Origin: Lumbricus rubellus
Taxonomy: Eukaryota; Annelida; Clitellata; Crassiclitellata; Lumbricidae
DNA: 64,000 nucleotides
Direction of reading: 5' to 3'
Assembly (NCBI GenBank): GCA_945859605.1
Contig: OX243821.1
Span: forward strand, 19,744,975 to 19,808,974
Notes under the pieces: model-generated
What the model was told of the DNA's origin: nothing
What the model saw: only the letters and a program-made list of their open reading frames with translations
The model's database searches: none
Made by a program: the position numbers and the translations under genes
Shown here: piece after piece, positions 1-10,499 of the stretch
Layout: every line of letters starts with the position of its first letter
How positions within the stretch are numbered: position 1 is the first letter of the stretch

Positions 1-465
1 AGCTACGATCCTGTAACGAAGCGACTCAACGGTGATATGAACAGGGGTGCGAGCGTACAGTTTTCGCCCGTCATATGTTCAATGTTGGGTGTTGCTGCGC
101 GTCAGAATCCAATTCTCAATTATGATGAAGACGAGGATTACGTTTTTGAATTCATGGGCTCTAATGCGTGTGATGTAAATCGTGGATTTTCGTCTCTGTA
201 TATTTATTGTAACGTTCTCGAGCAAGTGCCAGTGGGCGACACGAAGGCTCCCTTGCTGAGGATCGTAAACGTTAGTGGAAAAAGCGGCGACAGCGTGCGT
301 ACGAATTACGAAAAGCCCATCTACGTACCGCTACAGCAGAAGAATTTCGACTCTATCGAGATAGATATAAGGACCGACACTGGCTCGCCTGTGCCATTCG
401 AAAGCGGAAAGTGCATACTCACACTACACTTCCGGCATTGCAAGATACCTTACCTTTTACAATGA
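1..465 (+). CDS. Penton-like minor capsid protein, C-terminal part
   Basis: The frame is already open at base 1, so the gene begins before the window and only about 154 C-terminal residues are present. The end of the protein carries YVPLQQKNFDSIEIDI followed by DTGSPVPFESGK and a TLHFR strand, a pattern I associate with the minor capsid (penton, vertex) protein of Polintons and adintoviruses. It would form the pentameric vertex of the particle next to the hexon-like major capsid protein. The stop codon overlaps the next start codon as ATGA. The in-frame ATG at base 37 is probably internal. The family call is by recognition of the C-terminal pattern and gene order, without a database search. 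Confidence 0.75.
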   Translation, partial: SYDPVTKRLNGDMNRGASVQFSPVICSMLGVAARQNPILNYDEDEDYVFEFMGSNACDVNRGFSSLYIYCNVLEQVPVGDTKAPLLRIVNVSGKSGDSVRTNYEKPIYVPLQQKNFDSIEIDIRTDTGSPVPFESGKCILTLHFRHCKIPYLLQ

Positions 466-866
466 AGAAACCATATTGCTGTGATGCTAGCCGATCGGCG
501 TACGAAGACTATTATATGCAACAGAGTGGCAATGGTATGTCTGTATTTCAAGGCGCTCGTCTTCAGCGCGGTCACGGCTTGGGTAGTTTTCTTGGTGGAC
601 TCTTTAGAAATGCGTGGCCGCTTATACAGACTGGTGCTAAAGCGCTTGGCAAACAGGTACTGAGAACAGGACTCCAGATTGCCAACGATGTCGCCGACGG
701 CGGACAGTTCGTAGACGCGGCCAAGCGTCGCGTCCCAGAAGGTATAAAGGCGTTTACAAGTTCAAACGATTTTAATACGCAGAGTGGCAGCGGGCGAAAA
801 AGACGTAAGAGATTGCTGAGAAGAAATAAGAAAAGAATCAAGGAAGACATATTTGGAACAGTTTAA
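462..866 (+). CDS. pX/core-like basic virion protein
   Basis: A 134-residue protein starting at the ATG that overlaps the previous stop (ATGA). An upstream non-ATG frame extension is ignored. A Gly-rich stretch with RGHGLGSFLGGLFRNAWPLI sits near residues 30-50, an amphipathic or hydrophobic middle follows, and the C-terminus is strongly basic (GRKRRKRLLRRNKKR), as expected for DNA binding or nuclear import. Small Gly-rich, Arg/Lys-tailed proteins beside the capsid genes are typical of adintoviruses and resemble the adenovirus pX/pVI core and cement proteins. The role as a DNA-condensing or membrane-active internal virion protein is inferred. The next gene begins one base after the stop. Confidence 0.65.
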   Translation: MKKPYCCDASRSAYEDYYMQQSGNGMSVFQGARLQRGHGLGSFLGGLFRNAWPLIQTGAKALGKQVLRTGLQIANDVADGGQFVDAAKRRVPEGIKAFTSSNDFNTQSGSGRKRRKRLLRRNKKRIKEDIFGTV

Positions 867-867
867 A

Positions 868-2190
868 ATGGCATTCGTTCATCCTCAGTCTTGCGAGTGT
901 GCAAAGAGCGAACTGGACCTGTTTAGCGTGCCTGCTACGCAGACAAGCATAGAAGCCGGCTCGTACGTGGAATATAATCCAATAGCAACCATTTCACAGG
1001 GTACACCTATAGAATTTAGCATTACTGGCACCGGACAAGACTATCTAGATCTGTCAAACACTCAACTGTACGTCAGAGCCTCTATTGTGCGAGCGAATAA
1101 TGATGCTACAGATGCTGGCGATCACGTTGGTCCTGTCAACCTTTTCATGCACAGTCTATTTTCTGAGGTAGACATCACTTTAAACGATACATTGGTCACA
1201 GCGTCAAACAACACGTATGCGTACCGCAGCTACTTGGAAACTCTACTAAGTTATGGCAGTTCAAGCAAAAATTCTCAACTCACCTCTGCATTATTTTACA
1301 AGGACACTGCCAGACGCTTTGAGGAAGCTAATCCGCACGACGATGCTGGTGAAAACATTGGATTCAAGAAGCGCAGTGCTCTGACCGACGAAGGACGTGT
1401 GGTCGATATGTTGGGCGGTATTCACAGCGATCTCTTCTTTCAGGAACGCTTCTTGCCAAACGACATTAATATAAAAATTCGCTTCGTGCGTAATAAGGAT
1501 GCATTCTGTCTTATGTCTTCGGCTGTGGGGCCCACATACAAAGTAAAAATATTAGAGTGCAAATTGTATGTAAGAAAAGTTAGACTAAGTCCCTCTGTCT
1601 TCCTTGCTCATGCTAAAGCATTGGAGATTGGAAATCTGAAATTTCCCATTCGCAGAGTTGTTTGCAAGACTTTTACGGTTCCTAGAGGAAATTTGGACGT
1701 GACACAAGAAAGCCTCTTCTCTGGACAACTTCCGACGCGCATCGTGTTTGGATGCATTGACAACGACGCATTCAATGGCACCTACACCAAAAGCCCATAC
1801 AATTTCAAACACATGAACTTGTCTCAATTAAAAGTATATCTGGACGGTCAGCAGCAAAGTATAAAACCCCTGGAAACTAACTTTGCAACTGGCCAGTTTG
1901 TGAATGCCTATGCCTCGCTCTTCATGGGCACTGGTAAATGGCAGAGAAACGACGATAACGACATCTCCAGAGAAGATTATGCGAATGGATATTGTTTGTA
2001 TGCATTCGATTTAACTCCTGACTTGGCAGAGGGCGACCACTTCAATTTAGTCAAATCGGGAAATGTGCGGGTGGATATGAAGTTCTCTCAGGCGTTGGAA
2101 GCTACAATAAATGTCATAGCATTTGCAGAATTTGAAAATATTCTCGAGATTGACAGATCACGCAACGTAATATTCGACTACAACAATTAG
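868..2190 (+). CDS. Major capsid-like (hexon-like) protein
   Basis: A 440-residue intact frame. The ATG at 868 is one base after the previous stop and sits in a good context (aaaATGG); an upstream TTG is not needed. The N-terminus contains SCECAKSELDLFSVPATQTS and then an EYNPIATIS-type segment, the pattern of the double jelly-roll capsid family often annotated in animal genomes as F54H12.2-like, which is the Polinton/adintovirus major capsid protein. The length matches that family (about 400-550 residues). The protein would form the hexon-like trimers of the icosahedral shell. It lies between the core-like gene and the maturation protease, which supports the assignment. No internal stop or frameshift is seen. 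Confidence 0.8.
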   Translation: MAFVHPQSCECAKSELDLFSVPATQTSIEAGSYVEYNPIATISQGTPIEFSITGTGQDYLDLSNTQLYVRASIVRANNDATDAGDHVGPVNLFMHSLFSEVDITLNDTLVTASNNTYAYRSYLETLLSYGSSSKNSQLTSALFYKDTARRFEEANPHDDAGENIGFKKRSALTDEGRVVDMLGGIHSDLFFQERFLPNDINIKIRFVRNKDAFCLMSSAVGPTYKVKILECKLYVRKVRLSPSVFLAHAKALEIGNLKFPIRRVVCKTFTVPRGNLDVTQESLFSGQLPTRIVFGCIDNDAFNGTYTKSPYNFKHMNLSQLKVYLDGQQQSIKPLETNFATGQFVNAYASLFMGTGKWQRNDDNDISREDYANGYCLYAFDLTPDLAEGDHFNLVKSGNVRVDMKFSQALEATINVIAFAEFENILEIDRSRNVIFDYNN

Positions 2191-2196
2191 AGAAAG

Positions 2197-2649
2197 ATGG
2201 ATGGCATTACGATAGAAAATATTCTACGAAGAGATCCCAGATGTGCGACCATGTTCGTGGGAGTCTTTGCATGCAATCGTCTACCCAAGTGGATTAATAC
2301 AAATAGACCCGCTATATTCGTATGCAATACAGACACGTACGGTCGGCCTGGTATCCACTGGGTGGTGTTATATATTGAAAGCCCAAATTATGGAGAGTTC
2401 TTCGACTCATTGGGGAATCCACCAGACGTGCCTTTCAGAACATTTCTACACAAGCATTGTACTCGTTGGATTTACACAAATAATCAAATTCAGAGTTTAA
2501 TAAGTAGATTTTGTGGGCATTATTGTATTTTTTATGCATTACATCGAAGTAGAGGACTTAATATAAATGCAGTTTGCAACAATTTTACAAGAGACACTGG
2601 ATTAAACGACTTTTTAGTTCATAGGTTTTTGCATGATATTAATAAATAA
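2197..2649 (+). CDS. Adenain-like cysteine protease (capsid maturation)
   Basis: A 150-residue frame starting six bases after the capsid stop. It shows the adenain/Ulp1-type (C5) layout. A His lies in PGIHWVVLYIE near residue 50, an acidic Asp in EFFDSLGNPP near residue 70, a Gln in NNQIQSL, and the nucleophile Cys in RFCGHYCIFYAL near residue 108. The spacing and the FCGHYC motif match Polinton, adintovirus and adenovirus proteases, which cut capsid precursors during maturation. The short C-terminus ends in Asn-Lys-stop encoded by AATAAATAA, so a polyadenylation signal is embedded in the last codons. All catalytic positions appear to be kept. Confidence 0.85.
   Translation: MDGITIENILRRDPRCATMFVGVFACNRLPKWINTNRPAIFVCNTDTYGRPGIHWVVLYIESPNYGEFFDSLGNPPDVPFRTFLHKHCTRWIYTNNQIQSLISRFCGHYCIFYALHRSRGLNINAVCNNFTRDTGLNDFLVHRFLHDINK
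2641..2646 (+). promoter_or_regulatory. AATAAA polyadenylation signal overlapping the protease stop
   Basis: AATAAA forms the last two sense codons of the protease gene and is directly followed by the TAA stop. This packs the 3' end of the virus-like block very tightly. Confidence 0.5.
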
Positions 2650-2754
2650 TGTTGATTCAATTTAAAAGCCTTGTGTTCTTTACAATGTGCGTGAATGAAT
2701 TTGCTGCAATGATTTAAAAGGCGAGGCTAAGAATGCGAATAAGAGTATTTGGAA

Positions 2755-2952
2755 GGTGTGGGAGAAGAGAGTGGGGAAAGGAGGGTGTGAAGGAAGAGGG
2801 GGAAAGGAGGGTGTGAAGGAAGAGAGTGGGGAAAGGAGGGTGTGAAGGAAGAGAGTCGGAAGGAGGGTGTGAAGGAAGAGAGTCGAAAGGCGGGTGTGAT
2901 GGAAGAGAGGGTGTGAAGGAAGAGGGGAAAAGGAGGGTGTGGAGGAAGAGAG
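2755..2952. repeat. GA-rich minisatellite behind the capsid block
   Basis: A unit of roughly 22-27 bases, GGGAAAGGAGGGTGTGAAGGA with variants, is repeated about seven times. Open frames on the minus strand here are repeat translations. It may belong to the subterminal region of the Polinton-like element, but that cannot be shown. Confidence 0.75.
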
Positions 2953-3385
2953 GTAAGAATGTATAATACATGAATAAGAATGGATAATACTTTGTTGTGA
3001 CATTTATGCGTGCGTGCAATGCGTATGTGGTAATGTCCAAGCGAATTGAGGTGCATATAGACAGATGTATGCGATAAAAGGGTGTGTGATGAGACAAGCG
3101 TCTTTGCATTAAAGGTCTATAGATCATTCGAACGGTGCGCGCCGCATAAGACCGTTATGTTTGATCATTCGTGGCGCTTCTTTGAGACATGCCACATGCT
3201 ATATCGGTTCACGTGTGCATCAACAATTAAAGGTTGAATACACTCAAAGGCCGTCTCTGATAATAATAATTTATTGCACAGTGTCCAAGAGTGCTGGCGT
3301 TGCCTATGGGGAGCTAGGGGGCGCAATGCCTTGTGAAGGAATAATAATTTATTGTACACATCTGCAGTATACAAAGAGGTTACAC
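2953..3385. other. Gene-free region; possible element end not resolved
   Basis: No coding evidence. A short motif, AATAATAATTTATTG followed by CACA or TACACA, occurs twice (near 3,262 and 3,342). The right end of the Polinton-like element could lie here, but no terminal repeat or duplication can be proved. Confidence 0.4.
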
Positions 3386-3468
3386 AGACAGACAGACAGA
3401 CAGATAGACAGATAGACAGACAGACAGACAGACGGGCAGACAGACAGACAGACAGACAGACAGACAGG
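3386..3468. repeat. (CAGA)n microsatellite
   Basis: Nearly uninterrupted four-base repeat with a few variant units. Confidence 0.9.
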
Positions 3469-3547
3469 AATGTTGGTTTGTCTGTAAGGGAGATGCACCC
3501 ATAAGAGTGTTATTCGTCATCATCAAAGGAAATGTATCGTCAGCATT

Positions 3548-3745
3548 ATTTCCTAAACCAGTCTCTTTTCCTCGACCAGTGACATCAAAGAAGTAATTAA
3601 TCATATGTAAATCAAAACAATAATTGCTATTGCATTATTTCCTAGACCAGGCTGTTTCCTATATACATCAAAGAAGTGATTAGTCATCATTTTCCTAGAC
3701 CAGGCTGTTTCCTATATAGATCAAAGAAGTAATTAATCATTTTGT
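3548..3745. repeat. Three-copy repeat with CCAGGCTGTTTCCTATATA
   Basis: Three diverged copies of a unit of about 55-65 bases, each running from TTTCCTAGACCAG to ATCAAAGAAGT and ATTAATCAT. Copies 2 and 3 are nearly identical. From 3,746 to about 4,440 I see no gene, only AT-rich sequence and an old 3'-tail fragment. Confidence 0.7.
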
Positions 3746-4162
3746 TTTGACGTGGTTTGGAAAAGGACCTTTACAGAGCTGTCACTTTCAATTAGCTTAA
3801 TTGTTGTTTTGAGTGGTTTATAAAATGATCTCCTCTACTACTCTTGTATATTTGCGACTGTACATGTATGTCTGCATGTATGCACGTATGTACACATATA
3901 GATATTTATATTGCGCTTCTTTAAGGCGCAGTAGTTAAATCATTTATCTGCTTATATACATGACAGACCGCGCCGCTGCCTTATTCTCAAATGGTGCCAG
4001 TCCAAAACCTGAACGAAGGAGGAGGGTAACCCTAATCTACTCTGTTTTGGCACTGCGGTGTCATAATTATGCAAACCAAAATGGCGACATCCGCATCCAT
4101 TAATGCAACATAATTATTAATGTAACATGCAAATGTATGCAGTTTAATATTTATTTGTTTAT

Positions 4163-4220
4163 TCATTCAATTCAAGAATTTATATAGCGCCTCTGCAAGA
4201 AATCTACTCAAAGGCGTCCC
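4163..4220 (-). repeat. Fragment of the shared LINE/SINE 3' tail
   Basis: The stretch TTTATATAGCGCCTCTGCAAG followed by CTACTCAAAGGCGTCCC is a diverged reverse copy of the tail seen in the SINE and LINE copies of this window (GCGCCTCTGAGTAG ... GCTATATAAAT). Confidence 0.55.
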
Positions 4221-4439
4221 AGCCCAGCCACAGCTAAAAAATAAGAGTCGAGCTACTCATAAAAAGCATGTGAATTCAGCATTTGTGTATATTTATTTAT
4301 TGTACATTATTCTACATGGGTATATATATATATATATGCCTTTATATGTAATGAATACATGATATGATATATTCATTTTCTTCATGTCATATATTTATAT
4401 TTGATTATATAAAGATAATGAACATGCTTCCAAAATCGA

Positions 4440-4925
4440 TTATATTCTTCTCTCTTTTTCTCTCTGTCTCTGTCTCTCTGTATGTCTGTCTGTCTATCTT
4501 TTTGTCTGTCTGTATGTCTGACGGTCTGTATGTCTGTCTGTCTGTCTCTGTCTGTCTGTCTGTCTGTCTGTATGTCTCTCTCTCTATCTTTCTCTCTCTG
4601 CCTCTGCCTCCATAGCTATATGTCTGTCTATCTGTCTGTCTGTCTGTCTGTCTGTATGTCTGACGGTCTGTATGTCTGTCTGTCTCTGTCTGTCTGTCTG
4701 TCTGTCTGTCTGTATGTCTCTCTCTCTATCTTTCTCTCTCTGCCTCTGCCTCCATAGCTATGTGTCTGTCTGTCTGTCTGTCTGTATGTCTGACGGTCTG
4801 TCTGTCTGTCTCTGTCTGTCTGTCTGTCTGTATGTATGTCTGACGGTCTGTATGTCTGTCTGTCTGTCTGTCTGTATGTATGTCTCTCTCTCTTTTTCTC
4901 TCTCTGCCTCTGCCTCCATAGCTAT
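4440..4925. repeat. Compound TCTG/TCTC satellite, about three long units
   Basis: (TCTG)n and (TCTC)n blocks are separated three times by the same spacer TGCCTCTGCCTCCATAGCTA (near 4,600, 4,741 and 4,904), so short repeats have been amplified as higher-order units of 140-165 bases. Open frames rich in Cys-Leu-Ser-Val are repeat translations. Confidence 0.85.
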
Positions 4926-5205
4926 CTATATTATATGTGTTTCGGTTTCTGTCCCTGTGTATCTTTCTCCGTTTGTCTTTATCTCTGTCTTAACAATCTA
5001 TCTGTCTCTGCATATTTCTCTCTCGGTCTCTCTGCCTCTGTACACATCATTTCTGCTGTCTCTCTACGTCTCCTTATATCCTTTTCTCCCAATCCCTTAG
5101 CACTAAAATTAATATACGTACACTACACACGTATACTTCTTCATATACATATACATAAATATATGCAAAATCTAAATTTCCCGAGCAACGCCGGGTACCC
5201 CATGC

Positions 5206-5210
5206 AGTTA

Positions 5211-5245
<35 letters not shown>

Positions 5246-5294
5246 AACATATATATAAATACAATATACATATACATATATATATATATATATA
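5206..5294. repeat. (TA)n tract
   Basis: Two TA runs split by a CATA-rich interval. Just before it (5,177-5,212) lies GAGCAACGCCGGGTACCCC, similar in reverse to the CCCGGCCACGCGTTGC start of the repeat at 43.8 kb. From 5,295 to 5,790 nothing is recognised. Confidence 0.8.
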
Positions 5295-5805
5295 TGCATG
5301 ATCTTGATAATGCGCCGTGTATTTTATGGCATACTATATCCTCCTGAGACCAAACGTGCATTATAATGCACAAATGGTCTGAGTCGCATAAAATATTTGC
5401 CGCAGCTTACTAAGCTGAGACCTGATGTGCATTAAAATGACCGATTGTTTGGCATGCATCTGAGAGCGCTGGCAATTAAAAAGACTATCGTCAATGTTAG
5501 TAAGTATGTCGGCAATCTGACTTAAAACCTTACATGGAAAGAAAAATTTAAAAAAATCTCAAATATACGGATTTTGTTTTGGATTGTTTTGTGAAATTGG
5601 TGCATAATTGAGCGATTCTCTGTGCAAATAAATGCCTTGTCAATTATTTATTTAATCAATAAACATGATCTAGAGCCCGTGTGATCTGAGTGTGCATTTA
5701 AATGCACACCAGGTCTCAGTTTCAGTTGCTTGTCACACTGTATGTTTCTATGCTCTGTAGTTGTCTAAGGTCGTCTGGATGCTGCTGAAACATGTTTTGG
5801 CAACA

Positions 5806-6785
5806 GGACATCACCCCCAGCCCATTACCTCTGCCATTACCCCCCCCTGCGCCATTACCCTCCGACCATTACCCCCCCCCCCCCCGTAGGACATTACCCC
5901 TCGCCATTACTTCAGTCTGTTTACATTCAGGTCTTGTGTATGTATTCATACAAGCATGCATGCATGCGTGCAAGCAAGTATGCATGTATGTATGTATGTA
6001 TGTATGTATGTATGTATGTATGTATGTATGTATGTATGTATGTATGTATGTATGTATGTATGTATGTATGTATGTATGTATGTATGTGTGTATGTATGTA
6101 TGTATGTATGTATGTATGTATGTATGTATGTAGAATTGTAGATGTATGTATGTACATATATTTATGTTTGTATGTATGTATGTATGTATGTATGTATGTA
6201 TTTATGTATGTGTGTATGTATGCATTCATGCATGTATGTATGTATGTATGTAGATGAATGTATGTATGTATGTATGTATGTATGTATGTATGTATGTATG
6301 TATATATGTAGAATTGTAGATGTATGTACATAAATTTATGTTTGTATGTATGTATTTATTTATGTATGTATGTATGTATGCATGTATGTATGCATGTATG
6401 CATGTATGTATGTATGTATGTTGGCATGTATGCAGTCATGCATGTATGCATTCATGCATGTATGTATGTATGCATGTAGATGTATGTTTGTGTGTACGTA
6501 CATGTAGGCCCTATGTAAGCATGGATGCATGTATGCATGTATTTAGTATGTATGTATGTATGTATGTATGTATGTATGTATGTATGTATGTATGTATGTA
6601 TGTATGTGTGCATACATACATACATACATACATACATACATGCATAGATACATACATAAATACATACATACATACTTACGTATGCATATATGCATGCATA
6701 CATACATACATGCATACATACATACATACATACATACATGCATACATGCATAAATACATAAATACATACATATATACATGCATTT
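5806..6785. repeat. CCATTACCCC minisatellite plus ATGT hairpin microsatellite
   Basis: A minisatellite built on CCATTACCCCC is followed by GTTTACATTCAGGTC, then a (TATG)n tract to about 6,607 that flips to (CATA)n up to about 6,780. The flip makes a long self-complementary microsatellite. The CCATTACCCC, GTAGGACATTACCCC, TTTACATT, (GTAT)n order is repeated at 18,735 and, inverted, at 20,328, so this is a copy of the same repeat family. Confidence 0.75.
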
Positions 6786-7573
6786 CTGTTTTCTTTCAAG
6801 AAAAGATACCTTCTCAGATGTGAAACGCATGCTGATAACTAACTTGTACCTGAGACCCATTGTACATTATAATGCACACAGTAGATCTACCCCTTACTGA
6901 CATGGGGCTCTAAAACTAAAATTTACTGGGGTGTAGTAGCACCCTAGTGTACCAGAATATCGATTAAAATTAAAGAAATATCTCAGAACTTTTTCTCGGG
7001 TCTCAGGAGGATATGGGAGACAAGATAGGATGGTTGATGCTGCAAACGTGATTAAGCAACGCTTACGTTTTCTGTCATCTTTTGACAGTCACCGGCGTCT
7101 GCCATATACATGTATGTTATTGCTTGCGCCGGTGTCACGAAAAGGAGTATCCCCCTGAAAGCTATCCGGGGGAGATGAATTAATCTATCCCCGGAATGGA
7201 ATTAACCGATCTAGAACTCTAGACTATTCGGTCCGGAGGGACAAACCATTCTATCCCATTTTTTGAAAAATGCGTATAATTGAATGTTTTTACTCTAATC
7301 AAAATTTAAAGTGACTCTAATTGTTGCAAGTGTCCTAAGCAATGTTCAGAGAAAGTCAACTAGAATTTATTTAGTGACTTTAAGTGTTTTTAATTAAGTG
7401 TTTTAAACGTTTTAAGTGCTCTAAAACCAAAGCAAAAAATTATCTAGTAGGAATAAGCATACCTGTTAGTGTCATTGTTCAAAACAAAGCAGATGAAAAT
7501 TAATTTGCAAAAATAAATACACGCGGAAGTGGCTTTTTCAACTTTTCTTCATTTAGGGGGGTAGGGGTGGTGG
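6786..7573. other. Gene-free interval
   Basis: No gene recognised. A short inverted pair, GTCACCGGCG near 7,088 and CGCCGGTGTCAC near 7,127, could form a hairpin. The rest is AT-rich. Confidence 0.4.
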
Positions 7574-7851
7574 CAAGGCCGTAGCCAGTACTTTATTTGG
7601 GGGTGTGTGTTTTTTCGGTGGAAAATTTCTGACGACTTTTTTTAGTAATCGGAAACGGCTTTCTTACAATTTTTCGCCTATTTTCATGTTTCTTTCTTTA
7701 TGTGCTAGTGAATGTATTCTATTATTTTGTACATTTTTAATTTCGGGGGTGTTTTCATGGTTTTATTTCATGGTTTCTAGTAAATGCATTGTTTTATTTT
7801 TTACATTTCACATTTTGGGGGGTGTTCAAACACCCCCTAGCTACGGCCTTG
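7574..7851 (+). mobile_element. hAT-like MITE, family A (CAAGGCCGTAGC ends)
   Basis: The element runs from CAAGGCCGTAGCCAG to CTAGCTACGGCCTTG, so it has a 12-base terminal inverted repeat. It is 278 bases long with no coding capacity. The 8 bases on each side (GGTGGTGG and GGGGGTGG) agree at seven positions, consistent with a decayed 8-bp target duplication. A second copy with a perfect 8-bp duplication lies at 62,220. Short TIRs with 8-bp duplications fit the hAT superfamily. Confidence 0.75.
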
Positions 7852-8094
7852 GGGGGTGGTATGATTAATACTGGGGATACTCTATTTCGTCACACCGGCG
7901 TCGTTGCTGTACTGGCCTCCACGCTTACGAGCTCTGTGCAAAAGCTGTGCTACGGCTTCCAGGAATTTCCACTAAGCGCCTGCGTGGCAGCGTGGCTGGC
8001 GACTTCAGTGTAATAGTATTCGGCTAATCATAAGCAATGATCGCTGGGAAAACATCTTTTCCCAATCGTCTGTGTGCGTATACCCCCTCATCCT
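7852..8094. other. Gene-free interval
   Basis: A short open frame (ends 8,013, plus strand) runs through non-repetitive sequence but has no recognisable motif and starts inside the MITE. Confidence 0.35.
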
Positions 8095-9035
<941 letters not shown>

Positions 9036-9128
9036 TTTGTAGTCTGCCTGATTTTTTTCTATTCATTCGATCCCCTACCCGTGATAGCTCTCTTCTTCAT
9101 TTGTCAATGTGTGCATATACATACACAG

Positions 9129-9175
<47 letters not shown>
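9129..9175. repeat. (CA)n and (TA)n microsatellite
   Basis: Dinucleotide runs. The interval from 9,243 to 9,612 holds only two direct copies of GATTCCAATGCAT (near 9,249 and 9,449) and no gene. Confidence 0.85.
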
Positions 9176-9612
9176 GGATACATAGCCTATATATACAATG
9201 TACATATATATATATAATTATAGGCTATATGTGCATTCATGTATAAAGATTCCAATGCATTTCTAATTCAAACGCAGGTCAATGTCCGAGTGACTTTTGC
9301 ATCGCCTCCAAAAACGTGAGAGTGATGGGGCCGAATACTTAGTTGCTGGATACTTGATAGCACACTCTTCGTGAAAAGCAGCTAAGAAGTTTTCTGGCTG
9401 CTCAAAAACTGCGGAAATGGCGATCGAGACTATTGCAATGCCGCACGATTCCAATGCATGTTTTTTAATTCAAGCGTTGGCCAGTAATCTCTGTGTGTTT
9501 TTCTTCTTATATTTTCTTCATGATGAGTGTGCTATGGAGCATCTAGTCTTAACACTGGCGAGTTTTTGTTGACGCTCCAAAAAACAAACCCGGACATCGA
9601 CCTTTAAGTTAA

Positions 9613-9621
9613 ATATTTGTG
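9613..9621. repeat. Left 9-bp target-site duplication ATATTTGTG
   Basis: Identical to 10,391-10,399 on the other side of the element. Confidence 0.75.
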
Positions 9622-10390
9622 GGAGCACGACAAACGCCCGATTGTCCAGGTCCCCGATTACCCTTTCCCCGATACAAACTCCCCGATTACAAACTCCCCG
9701 ATAGGCCCAACACCCCGACAGACCCAAGTCCCCGAATATGCAACTAATCCCAAGTCCCCGACAGGCCCAAGTCCCCGATTGGTGATTTAATCTACACGTA
9801 AGACTATTTAGTGTCAGTCTGTATAGGCTAAAGAGGGTGACACCAATCGTCTTGGCCTTATCGGTAGACGGAAACAGAGTTGAATAAAGGCAAAGCCAGT
9901 TAGATTAATGTAAATAATATTTTTACTTGTGTAGGCCCTACGTGTACCAATATGTAATTTGAATTCCTTACTGCACGCTGAATTCAGAAGACAGCTATAA
10001 GAGAATTGTCCACAAACTACTTCAAAATATTCTACTTGTCTACTTGCTAAGGCTGAGAAGTTTTTCAAAAATGCAAGCGCATTATATCCCTTATATTACT
10101 GCGGCACACTGGGCATGTTTTGCTGATTCCCCTTGTTGATGGTGCGCCACAAAGAACATTAATACAAGAACTGCATGCACAGTGCCCGCATGGAATAATA
10201 GCTGTATCTGATCTTCCGCATTTGCAAACAGGGCACTCTGCAGAGACTGTCGGGGACTTGGGATTAGTTGCATATTCGGGGACTTGGGTCTGTCGGGGTG
10301 TTGGGCCTATCGGGGAGTTTGTAATCGGGGAGTTTGTATCGGGGAAAGGGTAATCGGGGACCTGGACAATCGGGCGTTCGTCGCAAACCC
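9622..10390. mobile_element. TIR element with 9-bp TSD carrying a RING-finger fragment
   Basis: Near-identical inverted ends of about 143 bases (9,622-9,764 and 10,247-10,390) are built from repeated TCCCCGATTA- and CCCAAGTCCCCGACAG-type units. The extreme ends match less well (GGAGCACGACAAACGCCCG against GGGTTTGCGACGAACGCCCG). The element is flanked by the 9-bp duplication ATATTTGTG (9,613-9,621 and 10,391-10,399). G-rich ends and 9-bp duplications fit the Mutator (MULE) superfamily. The interior encodes the end of a RING-finger protein on the minus strand and no transposase, so the element looks like a non-autonomous copy with a captured gene piece. Confidence 0.8.
10065..10390 (-). pseudogene. 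Captured 3' exon encoding a C-terminal RING finger
   Basis: On the minus strand the frame ending at the TGA at 10,065-10,067 reads CPVC, then IPCGHCACSSC, then CPVCRSNIRDIMR. The Cys/His spacing is that of a RING zinc finger, and the PCGH...CPVCR form is like the C-terminal RING of inhibitor-of-apoptosis-type E3 ubiquitin ligases. The RING occupies the last 60 or so residues before the stop. Upstream, the same frame stays open without any ATG through the whole right TIR to a stop at 10,443-10,445, giving a Pro-rich N-terminal extension encoded by the TIR repeats. Lack of a start and position inside a TIR element suggest a captured terminal exon. Whether it is expressed is unknown. It could instead be a genuine gene of the transposon. 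Confidence 0.65.
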
Positions 10391-10399
10391 ATATTTGTG
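10391..10399. repeat. Right 9-bp target-site duplication ATATTTGTG
   Basis: Identical to 9,613-9,621. Confidence 0.75.
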
Positions 10400-10499
10400 T
10401 ATGTATAAGTATTGGTGTATGTCTGCATGTGTGTAGGCCCTTTTAATTGCATGTATTTGTCTCTCTTGACTGTTTTCATGTAGCCAAGTCGTCTCATTT

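Larger units (their letters stand above)
1..2755 (+). mobile_element. Right part of a Polinton/Maverick (adintovirus-like) element
   Basis: Four intron-less, same-strand genes follow one another almost without gaps: penton-like, basic pX-like core protein, major capsid-like protein, adenain-like cysteine protease. This set is the morphogenesis block of Polintons/Mavericks and their viral form, the adintoviruses. No stop or frameshift breaks any of the four, so the copy looks young. The left part (integrase, type B polymerase, packaging ATPase, left TIR) would lie before base 1 and is not seen. The right boundary is not resolved: the protease is followed by AT-rich sequence and a GA-rich minisatellite, and no TIR end can be named without the other terminus. 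The end coordinate is therefore only approximate. Confidence 0.85.

Noticed and set aside
5927..6860. Met-Tyr-Val-Cys and His-Thr-Tyr-Ile frames
   Set aside because: Products of (TATG)n/(CATA)n microsatellite, no start context or domain.
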